Assembly: GCA_016584495.1 (NCBI GenBank)
Contig: WAID01000009.1
Coordinates: forward strand, 1,550,001-1,614,000
Direction of reading: 5' to 3'
DNA length: 64,000 bases
From: Celoporthe dispersa
Taxonomy: Eukaryota > Ascomycota > Sordariomycetes > Diaporthales > Cryphonectriaceae
Shown here piece after piece: positions 36,545 through 48,051 of this stretch. How positions within the stretch are numbered: position 1 is the stretch's first letter; every line of letters starts with the position of its first letter. The notes below the pieces were generated by a model. That model made no database searches. It saw only the letters and a list, made by a program, of their open reading frames with translations, and was not told the origin of the DNA. The position numbers and the translations under genes were made by a program.

Positions 36545-37493
36545 ATGGCCACCAAGGCATTTGTTCAGAAGCCCGCCCCGGCCTTCACGGCCACCACTGT
36601 CCTCGAGACTGGTGAGTTCAAGGAGGTTTCCCTCTCTGACTACAAGGGTCAATGGTGAGTCAAGTTAAGCAACAACACCTGTCTCTCTGCCCTCCACTCC
36701 CTCACCTGTTCATCCCCAAACCTGGCGGTCTATCTTCTTCACGCTGTGCTGCTGTCCAAGATGTCTCCTCCATTGTTGTTGTTGCCCTACTCCTCCTTCT
36801 TCTCTCCCACCCACAAACTTCACGCGCCACCAGGATGTCTTGTTTTGAGAGAGAGAGAGAGAGGGCAATGGAAAGTTGCTTACCATGTTTTAACTCCTCT
36901 TCTTCCTCCAAACATACAGGGTCGTCCTCCTGTTCTACCCCATGGACTTCACCTTCGTCTGCCCTACCGAGATCCTCGCCTTCAGCGACGCCCTTCCCCG
37001 TTTCCAGAAGCTCAACACCACGGTCCTGGGCGTGTCCACCGACAGCCACTTCACCCACCTGGCCTGGCGCGAGCGCCCCCGCAAGCAGGGCGGGCTGGGC
37101 GAGGACCTCAAGCTGCCCCTGGTCGCCGACAAGAACTTCAAGATCTCCCGCGACTACGGCGTGCTGATCGAGGAGGAGGGCATCGCCCTGCGCGGTCTCT
37201 TCATCATCGACCCCAAGGGCGTGCTCCGCCAGATCACCGTCAACGACCTCCCCGTCGGCCGCAACGTCGACGAGACCCTCCGCCTGGTCGAGGCCTTCCA
37301 GTTCACCGACGAGCACGGCGAGGTCTGCCCTGCCGGCTGGCAGTCGGGCGGCGAGACCATGAAGGCTGACCCCAAGGGCAGCCTGGAGTACTTCTCCAAG
37401 GCCGGTGGTAAGTCCTCGAGGCCCCTGAGCGGGGGCGGCGGCCATGACTACCACCCGTCGTCCCCAGTTGCGAAGCGTCCGCGTATTGAGTAA
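36545..37493 (+). CDS. TSA1: typical 2-Cys peroxiredoxin (thioredoxin peroxidase)
   Basis: Cytosolic thiol peroxidase reducing hydrogen peroxide and organic peroxides using thioredoxin. Exons 36545-36654, 36920-37407 and 37468-37493 give 207 residues, normal for the family. The peroxidatic Cys is in FTFVCPTE (the intron precedes VVLLFYPMD), the resolving Cys is in GEVCPAGW. The conserved Arg is in ITVNDLPVGRNVDE. The GGLGED-like segment and the YF motif (EYFSK) associated with sensitivity to over-oxidation are present. The 265-nt first intron holds a GA repeat. The last intron (37408-37467) has a perfect GTAAGT donor and CCAG acceptor, is exactly 60 nt and contains no stop, so its retention would simply insert 20 residues before VAKRPRIE. 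The leader has a CAA repeat, which fits high expression. Confidence 0.95.
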
Positions 37494-40187
37494 GAGGTTC
37501 TTTGCGAACGACAGCAGGCAACTAAGACAAAGAACAAGAATAAAAGACCAATGACGAACCACACAATAACGACCTTTTGCGGGAATTCCCCCCTCTTGGA
37601 TGAGAGACAGCAACAGGAGGAGGACATGGGCGGAGGGTGAGAAGGTTGGAGGCGAGGAGAAAGGAAGGAAACTACCGGACGGACAACTTTGTTTTTTTTT
37701 TCTCTCTCTTTTTCCTCCCTGCCCCATGGACTGGGTTGGTGAGGATAATGAGCATCTCTTGGGTTTGGCACGTACAACCGGCGTTTCCTTAGACAAGTAG
37801 ACGGGTTGTAGAGTTAGACCATAAAAGCCAGAGCTGAATTTATGTCCAGGTCATTCAACTCGGACTTGTCCCCCCCTTCAACGTCCTGCTAGGTGTTGTG
37901 ATATCTCCTGCGTCCCTCATCCAACAGAGCAGAGGTCGGGCTGGACACGGCTTGCCAGTGGAGGGTCGGCAGAAACGGAGTGCTCTGGGCTGGGTTCCTC
38001 ACTTTTTATTCAAGCTTAGTAAAGATGCGTTGTAATAAAATGCATTTATCACTTGGACTGGTCAAAAGTACACTGTTCTAAGGTGCACTCATCGTTTCAT
38101 CAGGCTACGAGTAAACATACACTGGACCTCTGATCCGGCCGAGCTTCCAGCAGCAAAAAGCTGCTTCCAGCTCGGCTTTCCGCCCGTTGACTTTTGTTTG
38201 ACCACTCAAGCTTTGAAAGAGAAAAAATTAATTGCCCCAGGACTCGGATTCAAATATACGAACCCCTTCCCTAGATAGTTGAGCTTCTGTCGTGCCTCAT
38301 GCTTCCTGGTGCCTCGTCGTCTCCCCCGCATCGAGCCTCCATCATCACCTCCTCGCCTCGTCCTGCTGCCGTACCACGACAACAATCCTGCCCCTACGGC
38401 CTCGGCACTTCAGAGCTCGCAAGCCCGCATTTTGCATCGCGGTCCGACATCATTGACCAGCGGCATGTGGAGGTGGACACCGAATAGCGCTCCTCGTCGA
38501 CATCTGCAGCCTTGTCGGATGGCGTGCTCGGCGTTGACAGGAGTATGGTGTCCCCAAAAGGGTCGGCGTGCCTGGTGGCGTCGTGACAGACCGGGCGCGC
38601 GCTGGTCTTGGTCTTGGTCGTCCTCTTGAGTCTGTTGCGCACCTGTCGCCACCAGCCCATGCTGTTGACGAGAGGGTTTCCACGAAGGAGAAGGTTACAG
38701 TTCCGTACAACAGTAATCACTGTGTCCCAGTGAGGAATGAAGCATAGGGAAGGACAGCCAGAAGAAGAAATGAAGGCTGATAGGTTTGTGACTACGGTGC
38801 TGAGATGAATGGATGCGCAGCAGCCATGTCAATTCTCATGAGCTTTGGTTATGCACACATGACATACACCCTCGAGAAATCGACTGACGTCTGCGTTGTC
38901 ATGGCCTCAGGGATAGAAAAGCACGAACGAGAAACGACCCACCTCCTCCCTGATCTCCGTAGCCCTTTTTACTCCCTCCCCATTCCAGCCGTCAACAGGT
39001 CGCCACGTGTGAGTCTGGCATAGACCTGGTCCGCACTGGCTGGCTGGGTCTAGACACGAAACCGACGATAACGACTGAGTGAGAATGCTTGGTTTGACGG
39101 TAAACCCCCTCCCCCCCTGTCAAGTCGATGGTTGATTTATCAGGGGCATGCATCAAGGGCCACAGGGACCAACGCAGCGGGTACAGTAGATCTCGGAAAG
39201 ATCGCTACTAGCCCCTCGGGAGTGGCTTAAGCTACTGTGGTAGCGGCCACCCACTGCGGCAGCCCTGAATATGAGATGCTGGTGACGTGAGGGCTTCTGC
39301 GGCACCTGCGTACGCCCGCGGGCTGCAACATGGCCATGTCAGAATCTGGACGAGGGAATTACAGTATTGTGACTTATAAATATGAATACTATGCATTATA
39401 CTCATTGCATATATTAGCATTACACTTTTTGTGTATTGCCGCAGGCCTACAGAGAAGGGGCGGTCACATTGAAAGCCAGACTTGATAGTTCGCTGGAATC
39501 TTCAATGTATAATTAGATATTTATAGGACAATTTCACCGCAACGCAGACTATTTCTATGAATCCCAAGACCACATTCCCTCCCCGTCTGATCGAAGCCCC
39601 TGGCTATTGTGAACTCGGTATTTTAGCTGTAGGACACGTTGCACGTCTACTAGCCCCGAGATGAAAAGCTGGGCTTACCAACTAGACGCCATTGCTGGAA
39701 TTAATAGAGAGGTAATAAGAGAAGGATGTAAAAGTTTCATGTGCCCTTTTCATGTATCTGCATAGAAAAAGCAGGCAAACCTTTCTAGTGCGTAATGAGA
39801 CAATGCCGGCGCAGCGGCGAACCCTCCCTCGGAGGAGGAAGAACGTGGTAGGTGCTTTTGCAACCCACGATCGCACAGATCCCTCTGTAGAGCCATTCAA
39901 GGGATTTATTACCATATGTAGACCGGCATAACGGCAGACTCAGAACGCAAAGATGGTGTAGTCTATGAACTTTTGTCTGTTCGGTGGCCGACAGCCACAG
40001 TATCACCTGCCCCTTTCAGCCACACCTTTACGTGGCGCCAGAAACCCAATGCCGCTGTTATACCTACTTTAAGATAATTATATCATACTTATATCTCAGG
40101 TGAATTGTCTATAATCCAAGACATCAGGCCCCCCACAGTGTTGTTATTGAGCTTCTCTCGCTCAGCTGTAGGCTCTCCCAACTCAAG
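37494..40187. other. long intergenic region
   Basis: 2.7 kb with at most one weak small open frame (38394-38660, minus). AT-rich from about 39.35 to 40.1 kb. The 15-bp string TATACCTACTTTAAG at 40059-40073 also occurs at 9800-9814. Nothing else recognised. Confidence 0.5.
38394..38660 (-). CDS. small hypothetical protein (weak)
   Basis: An 88-residue open frame from an ATG at 38660, starting MGWWRQVRNRLKR (basic amphipathic) and continuing with a Ser/Thr/Asp-rich middle (SDKAADVDEERYSVSTS) that looks more protein-like than random frames nearby. No domain, no signal peptide and no homologue is recognised. It stands alone in a long spacer and could equally be a chance frame. Confidence 0.28.
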   Translation of the reverse strand: MGWWRQVRNRLKRTTKTKTSARPVCHDATRHADPFGDTILLSTPSTPSDKAADVDEERYSVSTSTCRWSMMSDRDAKCGLASSEVPRP

Positions 40188-41270
40188 ATGCACAGCCGCG
40201 CCAGCCTCCTCCTTCTGGCCGCCCTCGCGGCGAGGGCAGCCACCGCAGCCTCGACCAACTGCACAACCTCAGGCGCCCACATCATCGTCACCCGCGAGAG
40301 CGGCGCGCCCTCGGGCACCAGCGCCATGAATATTATCGCCCTGGGAATCGAGGGCCAGTGTGCCGGGTCCGACATCGCCGAGACCCCGTACCCGGCCGAG
40401 CTGAGCCCGTATGAGCCGTCCGAGGCCGAAGGGGTCGGCAACCTTACGGAGCTGGTTTTGGAATACCAGGCTGAGTGCCCGGATTCTAAGATTGTGTTAT
40501 TGGGCTACTCTCAAGTATACTTGCCGATTAGATTCATCTTCTTCCCCTTCCTCGTCCCTGTTCCCTCTCGGCAGCTTTTTTTCCCTTTTTTTTTTTCTTT
40601 TTTTTTTCAATTCTTGTGGACATGTAATCAACCGATCGACAACCTAAAATTACACAAAGACATTCTCTGGAAAATCGTGTGGGAGACTGATGCTTTTGAA
40701 TGAACAGGGCGCACAAGTCACCGCAGACTTCCTATGCGGAACCTCAGAGGAGGGCTGGCCAACAACCGACGCCTACGCCACCACCGTGGCAGACAGCCGT
40801 AAGATGAGAACACCCTCTTCCTACAACCAACAAGCGTGTGTTTTCTGACCATAGAGTACATTTTTTGCCACCGACAAAGTCGCCGCCGTCGTCTTGTTCG
40901 GCGACCCGAGCTTTGTCAAGGGTCTGTCGTGGGACCGTGGGACGGCCAACAACACGAGCTACTTCCCGCGGCAGAACAACACTGCCTGTGATCCTGTTGC
41001 TGCTCAGAGTAAGACGTCTTTTTCTTATCTCGATATATATATATATATTTTCTTGAAAAAAAAGAGGGAGAGAAACAAAAAAAAAATTGTAAAGCCCATG
41101 GCGACAGCGTGCTGACTTCTCCTTGGGGATGGTGTCCAGTGGTGTCGTACTGCGACTACAATGACCTTTACTGTGATGATGGCACGAGCATTGAGGTCCA
41201 CGCGTCTTATGTGGAAAGGTACCACACCGAGGCGATTGACTTTGTGGTTGAGCAGCTGGGTGGTTGCTAG
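40188..41270 (+). CDS. secreted CE5 carbohydrate esterase (acetylxylan esterase/cutinase family), one apparent frameshift
   Basis: Predicted extracellular serine esterase acting on acetylated xylan or cutin. Exons 40188-40514, 40708-40798, 40855-41008 and 41140-41270 with introns of 193, 56 and 131 nt. Signal peptide MHSRASLLLLAALAARAATA, then HIIVTRES. The nucleophile motif GYSQG is split by intron 1 right after the Gln. The catalytic Asp lies in NDLYCDDG and His in VHASYVERY; paired cysteines are in family positions. Exon 3 reads FATDKVAAVVLFGDPSF only if the T6 at 40861-40866 is one base too long; with T5 all exons sum to 233 residues, the family size. Whether the substrate is acetylxylan or cutin cannot be settled from sequence; the YCDYND and GDP context leans to acetylxylan esterase. 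Confidence 0.85.
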
Positions 41271-41899
41271 GCGCTGCTGCACTTGGTGTTCGAGTCGTGC
41301 TTACGGAATTCGTTCAAGTCATTACATATAAAATGTGCTTCATGAAAAATTGCCGAGTGATCTGGGATGTAGTCTGCATCAATTCCAAGAAGAAAACAAG
41401 CAATTTGGCAAGGAACAAGAGTCAAAAGCTAGGGTTCGATGTTTCGCTGGATGTAAGCAGTCTGGCCAGGCAAGTGAGCTTTTCCTAAACTACATGTCCT
41501 CGCTAAGGCTATCCCAGAAAGGTTCCATGCCCACCAAACCAAATACTGTGGTACCCGGCGTGCCCTTCTTTCAAGACGCCGGATCCCCGCCATCTATCAT
41601 GACCATAACCTTGACCTTGACCGTGTAAACCCCTGATACGCCTAAAAAGTCCAACCTCCCCATCCCGGGCAAAGAGGTCAAAGGGTATCCCAACCTGATC
41701 GCCAAAGTCCCATTTGCGAAGACGAGAAAAAATATATTCACGAAAGACTCCACGAGAATGCAAGTCCTATACCGCCGACCGTTACTGCGAATGAGCAGAC
41801 CAGACTAACCATGCTGCCTGGACTTGGTGAGGTCCATGGCTAGTGCAGTCAAATTGTGTGCACCGAGCCCGCCACGGCCGAATCTTGAGAATCCTGCGC
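41271..41899. other. convergent 3' region
   Basis: Between the CE5 gene and the oppositely transcribed 41900-43453 gene. No coding sequence is supported; a plus-strand frame at 41824-42079 merely overlaps the antisense of that gene. Confidence 0.55.
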
Positions 41900-43453
41900 C
41901 TAGCAGACCTCGAGCTCGTTCCTGGCTTGCGTACGCCTCCTCTTCGGAGTCCTTGGCGACAGCGGAGGCGAAGCGACCGCAACACCAAGCCTGGCCGCTG
42001 CCAGAGCAGGGGAGGAAGGCGGCTCTCTCCCAGGAGAGCCGCCGTTGATAGAGTCGAAGCTGGTGTGGAAGACTTCTGAAAAGGTCTCCCTGCGCCGCTT
42101 CAGGCTGCCGAGACGAACCTCACGCTCCAGCTCCGACTCCCAGGTTTCTATTTCACCTTCTGTGAAGTCGGAGAGTTCCTCGTCGACAAGCTCGGCGCCG
42201 AGGGCTTGAGCAAGTCTCTCCTTGAGGCCCAGCACAGGCCAGATAGGCACCCTTGTGACTTCAACCTCGAGGCCGCCGTCGTGAAGAGCATCAGCGCTAG
42301 GTGCTTTGGTCGGCTCAGCAAAGCGCTCGAGGAAGGCGGCTGTCACAACTGTGCTGTAGACGACAAAGTCCGCGGCGCTGTTGTCCTGCGACAGGATCCT
42401 GACTGGTACATCTCTGAAGACGGGCCGTGGTTGTACGCTGTCCGCAGACACTGTAGATCCCTGCGACGACTTCTGTGATGATGCCCTGGACGACGACCGG
42501 GTGCCCTGCGCATAACACTGTGACTGTGCTATGGCAAGCATAATGGCGACCAGATAGGAGTCGTGGTCACCGTTCTCTGGAACGAGTTTCTTCGACCGCA
42601 GTCGCTGGAGATTGAAGACTGGTGTGTTCATCTGATCGCCATTCGCCGGCCCGGGCACAACGCGGTACAAGTTGTGACGCACCATAGTCAAGTGCGTTCT
42701 GTTGACGAAGGCGAGTATAGGCCGGCTCGGCTGTTGGTAAGCAGTAGAGCCTCGCCTCCAGTCCATGATCCGGCTCTCGTCGATTTCTTCACCACTACTG
42801 CTGCCTGGGATCTGCCCATAAAAGCTCGAAGGTTTCGTTGCCGCGCTGTCAAACGAGGCATCGAGGCTGTCGGGTTGCTGCCACAGGACGGTGACACGCA
42901 CGGCGCGTTTTAGAGTGTGGTCTCCAAAACGGCATTCGAGATCCACGTTGCTCTTCGCCTTGGACAAGGTGGCTGGGAAGAAGGTGCGCATAACTCGTCT
43001 GATGGAATGCGCAGTGAAGCAGCCGAGCTTGGGGCTGAGGACGGCAGTGAGGTCTTTGCTGAGCTCCGTCGCGATCCTACTCGGGCGGGGTGGCAGCTTG
43101 GACATGGAGCTGAGGTCAGGGACGGGCTTCTGTACGGGATCGCGATCGACGAAGTTGACGCCGAGCAACCGCGCGTGTGCATCGGTCCAACAGATTGGGG
43201 TGATGAACAGCGACTCGCCACAGTGATCGTGCATGATGTCGTGGAGAGAGCCTGGCTCCGGGCGGACTATGCGCGCTATGCGCCGTCCTTTTCTCGGACC
43301 TGCAATCTCTGGTGGTGAAATGGGTGTCGCCGGGGTTTGTTGGATCGAGAGCTGCACGCTGTCCGCGTCGGGCATCTCTGCGACAGCCTCCTGCGACGAG
43401 GAGGGTGTTATTGGCGAGGCCGCAGCCGCGACCTTAAGTTGTGTTGGGGCCAT
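41900..43453 (-). CDS. conserved fungal hypothetical protein, probably nuclear
   Basis: A single uninterrupted frame of 517 residues from the ATG at 43453. I do not recognise a named domain. Visible: an Ala/Ser/Pro-rich N-terminal 60 residues; a basic motif (RKGRRIARIVRPEPGSL); a folded-looking middle with FITPICWTDAHARLLGVNF, DLECRFGDH, ILAFVNRTHLTMV, PVFNLQRLRS and HDSYLVAIMLAIAQ; then DVPVRILSQD..ADFVVYSTVVTAAFLERF, an acidic helix, and a basic end PKRRRTQARNE that looks like a nuclear localisation signal. Serine-rich spacers suggest regulated linkers. It is divergent from ARPC3 across 1.3 kb. Codon use and composition match real genes nearby. Confidence 0.75.
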   Translation of the reverse strand: MAPTQLKVAAAASPITPSSSQEAVAEMPDADSVQLSIQQTPATPISPPEIAGPRKGRRIARIVRPEPGSLHDIMHDHCGESLFITPICWTDAHARLLGVNFVDRDPVQKPVPDLSSMSKLPPRPSRIATELSKDLTAVLSPKLGCFTAHSIRRVMRTFFPATLSKAKSNVDLECRFGDHTLKRAVRVTVLWQQPDSLDASFDSAATKPSSFYGQIPGSSSGEEIDESRIMDWRRGSTAYQQPSRPILAFVNRTHLTMVRHNLYRVVPGPANGDQMNTPVFNLQRLRSKKLVPENGDHDSYLVAIMLAIAQSQCYAQGTRSSSRASSQKSSQGSTVSADSVQPRPVFRDVPVRILSQDNSAADFVVYSTVVTAAFLERFAEPTKAPSADALHDGGLEVEVTRVPIWPVLGLKERLAQALGAELVDEELSDFTEGEIETWESELEREVRLGSLKRRRETFSEVFHTSFDSINGGSPGREPPSSPALAAARLGVAVASPPLSPRTPKRRRTQARNELEVC

Positions 43454-44748
43454 GCTGGTGAATCTGGTGTTGAACAGCTGGCCTAGGAGAGGGCTGTGAT
43501 TGAATAACGACCTATGCTCGACGTATCAGTGCTGTGAGGGGTGACATATCCTTGCTTGCAGCCGCGAAGGTTGTGTTGCAATGATGCTGCGCAGACACCA
43601 AACATGCGCAACGAAAAGTGAAAAGCGGATGGCTATACGCACTCGAGAATCTGCATCAAGGAAGCCTCCCTTGACGGGATGCCGACTTCCTGAATGTACG
43701 CGCTAATGAAGTGAGGGGCGAAACTAGACCGTCTCTGTGTTTCTTTTGGGCGATAGTCGATAGTCGTGGCAAGGCTGAGGCGAGGGACGGTCACCGGTGT
43801 AGATGCGATGCAAGATTGAGTGGAGACTGGAATGTTGACGTGACGCGACCGGACTTGGAGACCTCTTTAAAGCCCAACCACTCAGAACTCTCTTTGTTCC
43901 AGAGATAGGATGCAAGGTCAAAGAAGTTTGGAGATGCTTCTATGACAGACTTCAGATCTGCACGGAAGAAGAAAAAATAGCAAGCATGAGGCAGGGTGCG
44001 GGAAACAAGAGAGGCGAGAAGGGTCGAGACGAGGTCGCGTAAGAGTTAGGGTCACCAAAGAAGGTGGCCTGGACTGGCTGGACTGGGGGCTGGGGGTTTT
44101 TAATCACAGCTAGCACAAAGCAGACAGCGGTGGCGGCCACCGGGTTCAGAAATGGAGGCCTGGGCCCAGGGTGACAGACGGGAGAGGAGGAGGAGTGGGA
44201 ATGCGAGCTGGGGAGGGACAGAAACCTTGGAATGATGACACGCAAAGGCAAGGTCGCCCAGGGTGCCAGGCCAATTGGGGGCGAGTGTCTCATGCGCGCC
44301 CTGACCCCACTTGTCCACCTGGCCACCCTCGTCCCACCCTCCAACTTTGGAATGCTCGACGGCAGCCGACGCGAAACGAGACACCAAGTCACGTGACTCC
44401 AGGCAGCACCAGCCCCCTCCGTTCCCCCTTCCTGTCCAAAGTGTGGCTCATCCTTGTCCACCCTGGCAGGACAGCGCTTGCTAGACCGTGTTGCTGACTC
44501 AGATCAAGTTGAGAGTATGCCTTAGCCTAATACGGTTAGTACATTCCCTGGTAGGGGAGAGACGTCACCCAGCTCACAGCTGGTCAACGTCGACTCAGGG
44601 GAAAGGGACGTAGGTAGGTAGGCAAGCATCACAGCCCCTCCAGACGAGACCCTTGTCGACAACCACCTCGACATCTCCTCAACACCTCTCGACCGTCGAA
44701 ACCAGAGCTCACCCGCAATAGCTCGGCCTGAGGGGCGCATAAGTCATA
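43454..44748. other. divergent intergenic region
   Basis: Upstream space of the 41900-43453 gene and of ARPC3. No supportable gene; short frames on both strands lack family features. GTAGGTAGGTAGGC lies near 44610. Confidence 0.55.
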
Positions 44749-45572
44749 ATGCCTGTGAGTGGTGCCCAGACACCTGCCAACACCATATCTCTCCCCAGCT
44801 TCAGGCTCTCCAGATGACTCCAACCCGAATCTCCCGCCCGCCCCTCGCCCACGACACCGCCACAAGCTCACCTGCTGACCCTCCCATCCTCCTCCTCCTC
44901 TTAGGCCTACAACTCCATCTTCAACGCCGACCCTAATGTCCCGCGCCTGATCGGCAACTTTCCCCTCCTCCCCCTGCGCACCAAGACCCGTGGGCCCGCC
45001 TACACCCTTCCCCTGCCAAACCCGCCGCTACCGCCCAACGAGTCTCCCGACCCGGAGTCCGAGAGCTACGACGTCCTCGACGAGGTCCTCTCGCTGTTCA
45101 GGGCCAACACCTTCTTCCGCAACTTCGAGATCCAGGGCACCGCCGACAGGCTGCTCATCTACGGCATCCTCTTCGTGTCTGAGTGTCTGACCAAGATCAA
45201 GCCGAGTGCCGATGTGCGGACAGCCGGCAAGGATGTCATGAACCTGGCGCTGGACACCAACTTTGCCGTCCCGGGTGACCCTGCCTTCCCTCTCAACCAG
45301 GTATGTTTTGCTGCCCGCCCGCCTGGAGCGACATGTGGTGCGGTTCGGGGAAAGGTACGGAGCACAGGTCGGCTGACTACGGACGGTGGACACAGATGTA
45401 CGAGCCACCCCGCGACAGACAGGATGCTGAGCAGCTGCGCCAGTACATGTCCCAGGTGCGCCAGGAGCTGGCCACGAGGTTACTGGCGAGGGTGTACGCG
45501 GACGGAGACGAGAAGCCTAGCAAGTGGTGGCTGAGCTTCACGAAGAGGAAGTTCATGGGCAAGGCGCTGTGA
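44749..45572 (+). CDS. ARC18: Arp2/3 complex subunit 3 (ARPC3/Arc18)
   Basis: Subunit of the Arp2/3 complex that nucleates branched actin filaments at endocytic patches. The first exon is only ATG plus CCT (44749-44754), then exons 44905-45300 and 45396-45572; introns 150 and 95 nt. The splice gives MPAYNSIF..DPNVPRLIGNF, LLPLRTKTRGPAYTLP, FRANTFFRNFEIQG, DRLLIYGILFVSECL, MNLALDTNFAVPG, then MYEPPRDRQDAEQLR and PSKWWLSFTKRKFMGKAL, all diagnostic of ARPC3. Total 192 residues, slightly longer than the usual 175-180 because of a Pro/Glu-rich insert at residues 40-55. It is convergent with TRM6. Confidence 0.96.
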
Positions 45573-46060
45573 GCAGACAGACGGCGAGAGGATAGGTCCC
45601 ACTCCTCCTTTGGTGTTAGAAGAGCGTGGGTATGCATTGTTGATATAGCCTTCCAACATGGGCCCAAGAAGCGTGTGGTCCTTGAGCGTCCTAGCCAGCC
45701 GAGAGTAGCCTCGGGGCACCTGGGATGGAGAAATCAGTGCTGTTGGGATATTGCGGCTTGCACGGTTCGGTAGAGATCACGCCAACTCCTCCCGGCCAAT
45801 GAAACCTAGTTCTATGCTTCGGGCTGAGTGGATAGCTATGTCACTGAGAATAAGATCTATCTGAGTTGCTGGCAGACGTTCAGGTTATCTTGCTTGGCGC
45901 CTATGGCATAGGGCGCGTGCATGCCCTACAACTCATTGTCAGAGAACTGATCGGGGTATCATTACTTCTATGAAAGTTTCCCTCTCCCACGAGAATCATT
46001 TCTCAACAACCCGGGTGATCTGATATCGGTACCCAGCGGATCCAGACACGGTGTCAGCTG
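45573..46060. other. convergent 3' region
   Basis: Space between ARPC3 and TRM6 3' ends. Nothing coding is seen. Confidence 0.6.
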
Positions 46061-48051
46061 TCAGGCCTCGACACCAGCAGCGGGTGTGCCAGCCTCGGCT
46101 GGAGTCCCCTCCGCCGTGCTCGCCCCGGCTCTCCTCTTCTGGAACTTGCCCCTCGCCGCAATCTTGCCCTCGGCAGGCTTCGCCCGCCAGGCTGTGAACA
46201 CAAATCCCTCGGCCCCCCCGCGGGTCGTCATCACGGGGTGTGTCCTGCCGGGCAGGACCTGCCACTTCTTTGCCCTGCTGTTGTGCAGCTGCACGCCCAG
46301 CAGGAGTTGGGGGTTGAGGGGGAACTCCTCTGTGCCCTCCCACCGCTCGAGCTCTTCCGGCGTCTTGCCGGTAGTGTCCGGGCTCCCGATGAAGGCTGCC
46401 CGCCGGGCCAATACGCTGAAGCAGTCGACGAGCTTGGCCAGCGGTTCTACGTGTGGGCTGTAGATGGCGACAGGTGCGCCGCCGTCGAGGAGTGGGAGGA
46501 GGGGGCGCAGCACCGAGATCGGGTCCATCGTGCTTGACACCACGAGTCCGCTGAAGCCACCTGCCCGCGCAGTGTCGACGACGTACCGAGTGCGTGCCCA
46601 GCGCCGTCGCTTGCGGTGGTAGTTTCCGCGGCGGTTGGGTTTCCAGGAAGAGACCTCCTCGGATGAGTTTGTCGGGGGCTCGGTGGTGTAGACGGAGTCG
46701 AGTTCGGGCTCTAGCAGTTGAAGCCAGGTGAGGGAGAGAAGGTGGTTGAGGAGCGGGTGTGGCGGGTGGTTCGGGTTCGTGCTGTCGTACTGCCAGTAGT
46801 TGAGATGGGTGAGATTGGGTTGGCCATTGGTATGGACCAGGGTAATGGTATTGGTGGAATCGTAGGGGATATGAAAGTCGGATTTTCGAGGGGGCGGCTG
46901 TCGGCGTTTCCTGGAGGGTTCTGTGCCCTCAGAGGAGTTCGGTTGCGAGATCACCTCCCCAGCCTCCTTCGGATTTCCCTGGTGGTCACGCTTGACTGAC
47001 GGAGCAGTCTCCTTGACGTCGCTCTCCGGCAGGGTTACACCGTTCTGACGCTCTTCCGCGCCTTTCTCTGCGTTCTTGGCCTCACCCGGGTACAGGACTC
47101 CCATCCTCTCGGCCAGTGCTGCCACCAGTAAGCCACCTGTGTCGTCTACAACCAGGTATCTCGTGCCCTCAGGTTGTCTTGGCTTTCGCGCCTCCTCAAT
47201 CTCCACCTCCTCCATCGTTTCCTTGGGATCTATCTCGTCAACCCCCACACGATTCACTCCACTGAAGTGAACATTTGCCCAGCAGCCGACGAGCCCAGTC
47301 ATCTCCTCCTTCATCTCCATGATCTTGCTCGCGTCCCTCTCGCCCATCCAGAAGTTTCCGAAATTGTTCACATCCACTGGCAAGACCGTAAACCTTCTCA
47401 GGAACTTCTTCTCCTTTAGCAGCTTGTACTTGGCCATACTGAAAGTAGTCTTCTGGTCCATGCCCGTATGCGCCAGCATGAGCTTCGCGATCAGGTCCTG
47501 GCCCGAGTCAGTACCATCTCGCTTCAGCGCTTCGATCTCCTCCCACGTCAGCGTCTGCCTCGCGTTGTCGTCGATGATCTCGCGGTTGGACCTGACGACG
47601 ACCGCGCCGGTCTCGCTGTCCACTAGACTGTACTCGACACCATCTGTCGCTGATATTATCTTGTCCTCTGGGGCAGCGCTGTCTTGTCGAGAGGAGGTGG
47701 ACTCTTCCGCTATTACGTCGGCGTGGAGCTCGGAGGCGGGCACGACGCGAAGGCGGGCGAAGGAATTGCTTGACGCATCTTTGTCCTGGAGCTCGTAGGT
47801 AAGGTGGTAGGGACGTTTTATGACGAGGTTGCTTGGGAAACAGCCATATCTGCCCAGGGAAAGAGTTCTTGAGGTTGGCAGGTCAGCACATCACTAATCC
47901 TCCTTGTAGCAGTGGAAGCAAGGGTGTTTTCTGAGAGCAACTGGGCGGAGACTTCATACGTATTTGGGGTGATCTGGAGGAGTCTTGTGCTCCCATTAGG
48001 AAGCCGGAGGATGACCCAGGCATTGGGTTCGATTAGAGAGTGTGTGCCCAT
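46061..48051 (-). CDS. TRM6: tRNA (adenine-58-N1) methyltransferase non-catalytic subunit TRM6 (Gcd10)
   Basis: RNA-binding partner of TRM61 in the nuclear m1A58 methyltransferase that stabilises initiator tRNA-Met. Exons 48051-47960 and 47867-46061; the 92-nt intron keeps phase, giving 632 residues. The N terminus WVILRLPNGSTRLLQI, then LGRYGCFPSNLVIKRPYHLTYEL and LRVVPASEL is the Gcd10 opening. Next comes the signature NREIIDDNARQTLTWEEIEALKR and KYKLLKEKKFLRRFTVLP, then a C-terminal methyltransferase-like fold without the SAM motif (GFSGLVVSSTMDP, APVAIYSPHVEPLAKL, RTHPVMTTRGGAEGF). A long charged spacer separates the halves. The reading frame is intact. Confidence 0.95.

Noticed and set aside
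36702..37796. 364-codon open frame on the minus strand
   Set aside because: Antisense to the peroxiredoxin; Leu/Val/Gly-rich shadow of GC-rich codons.
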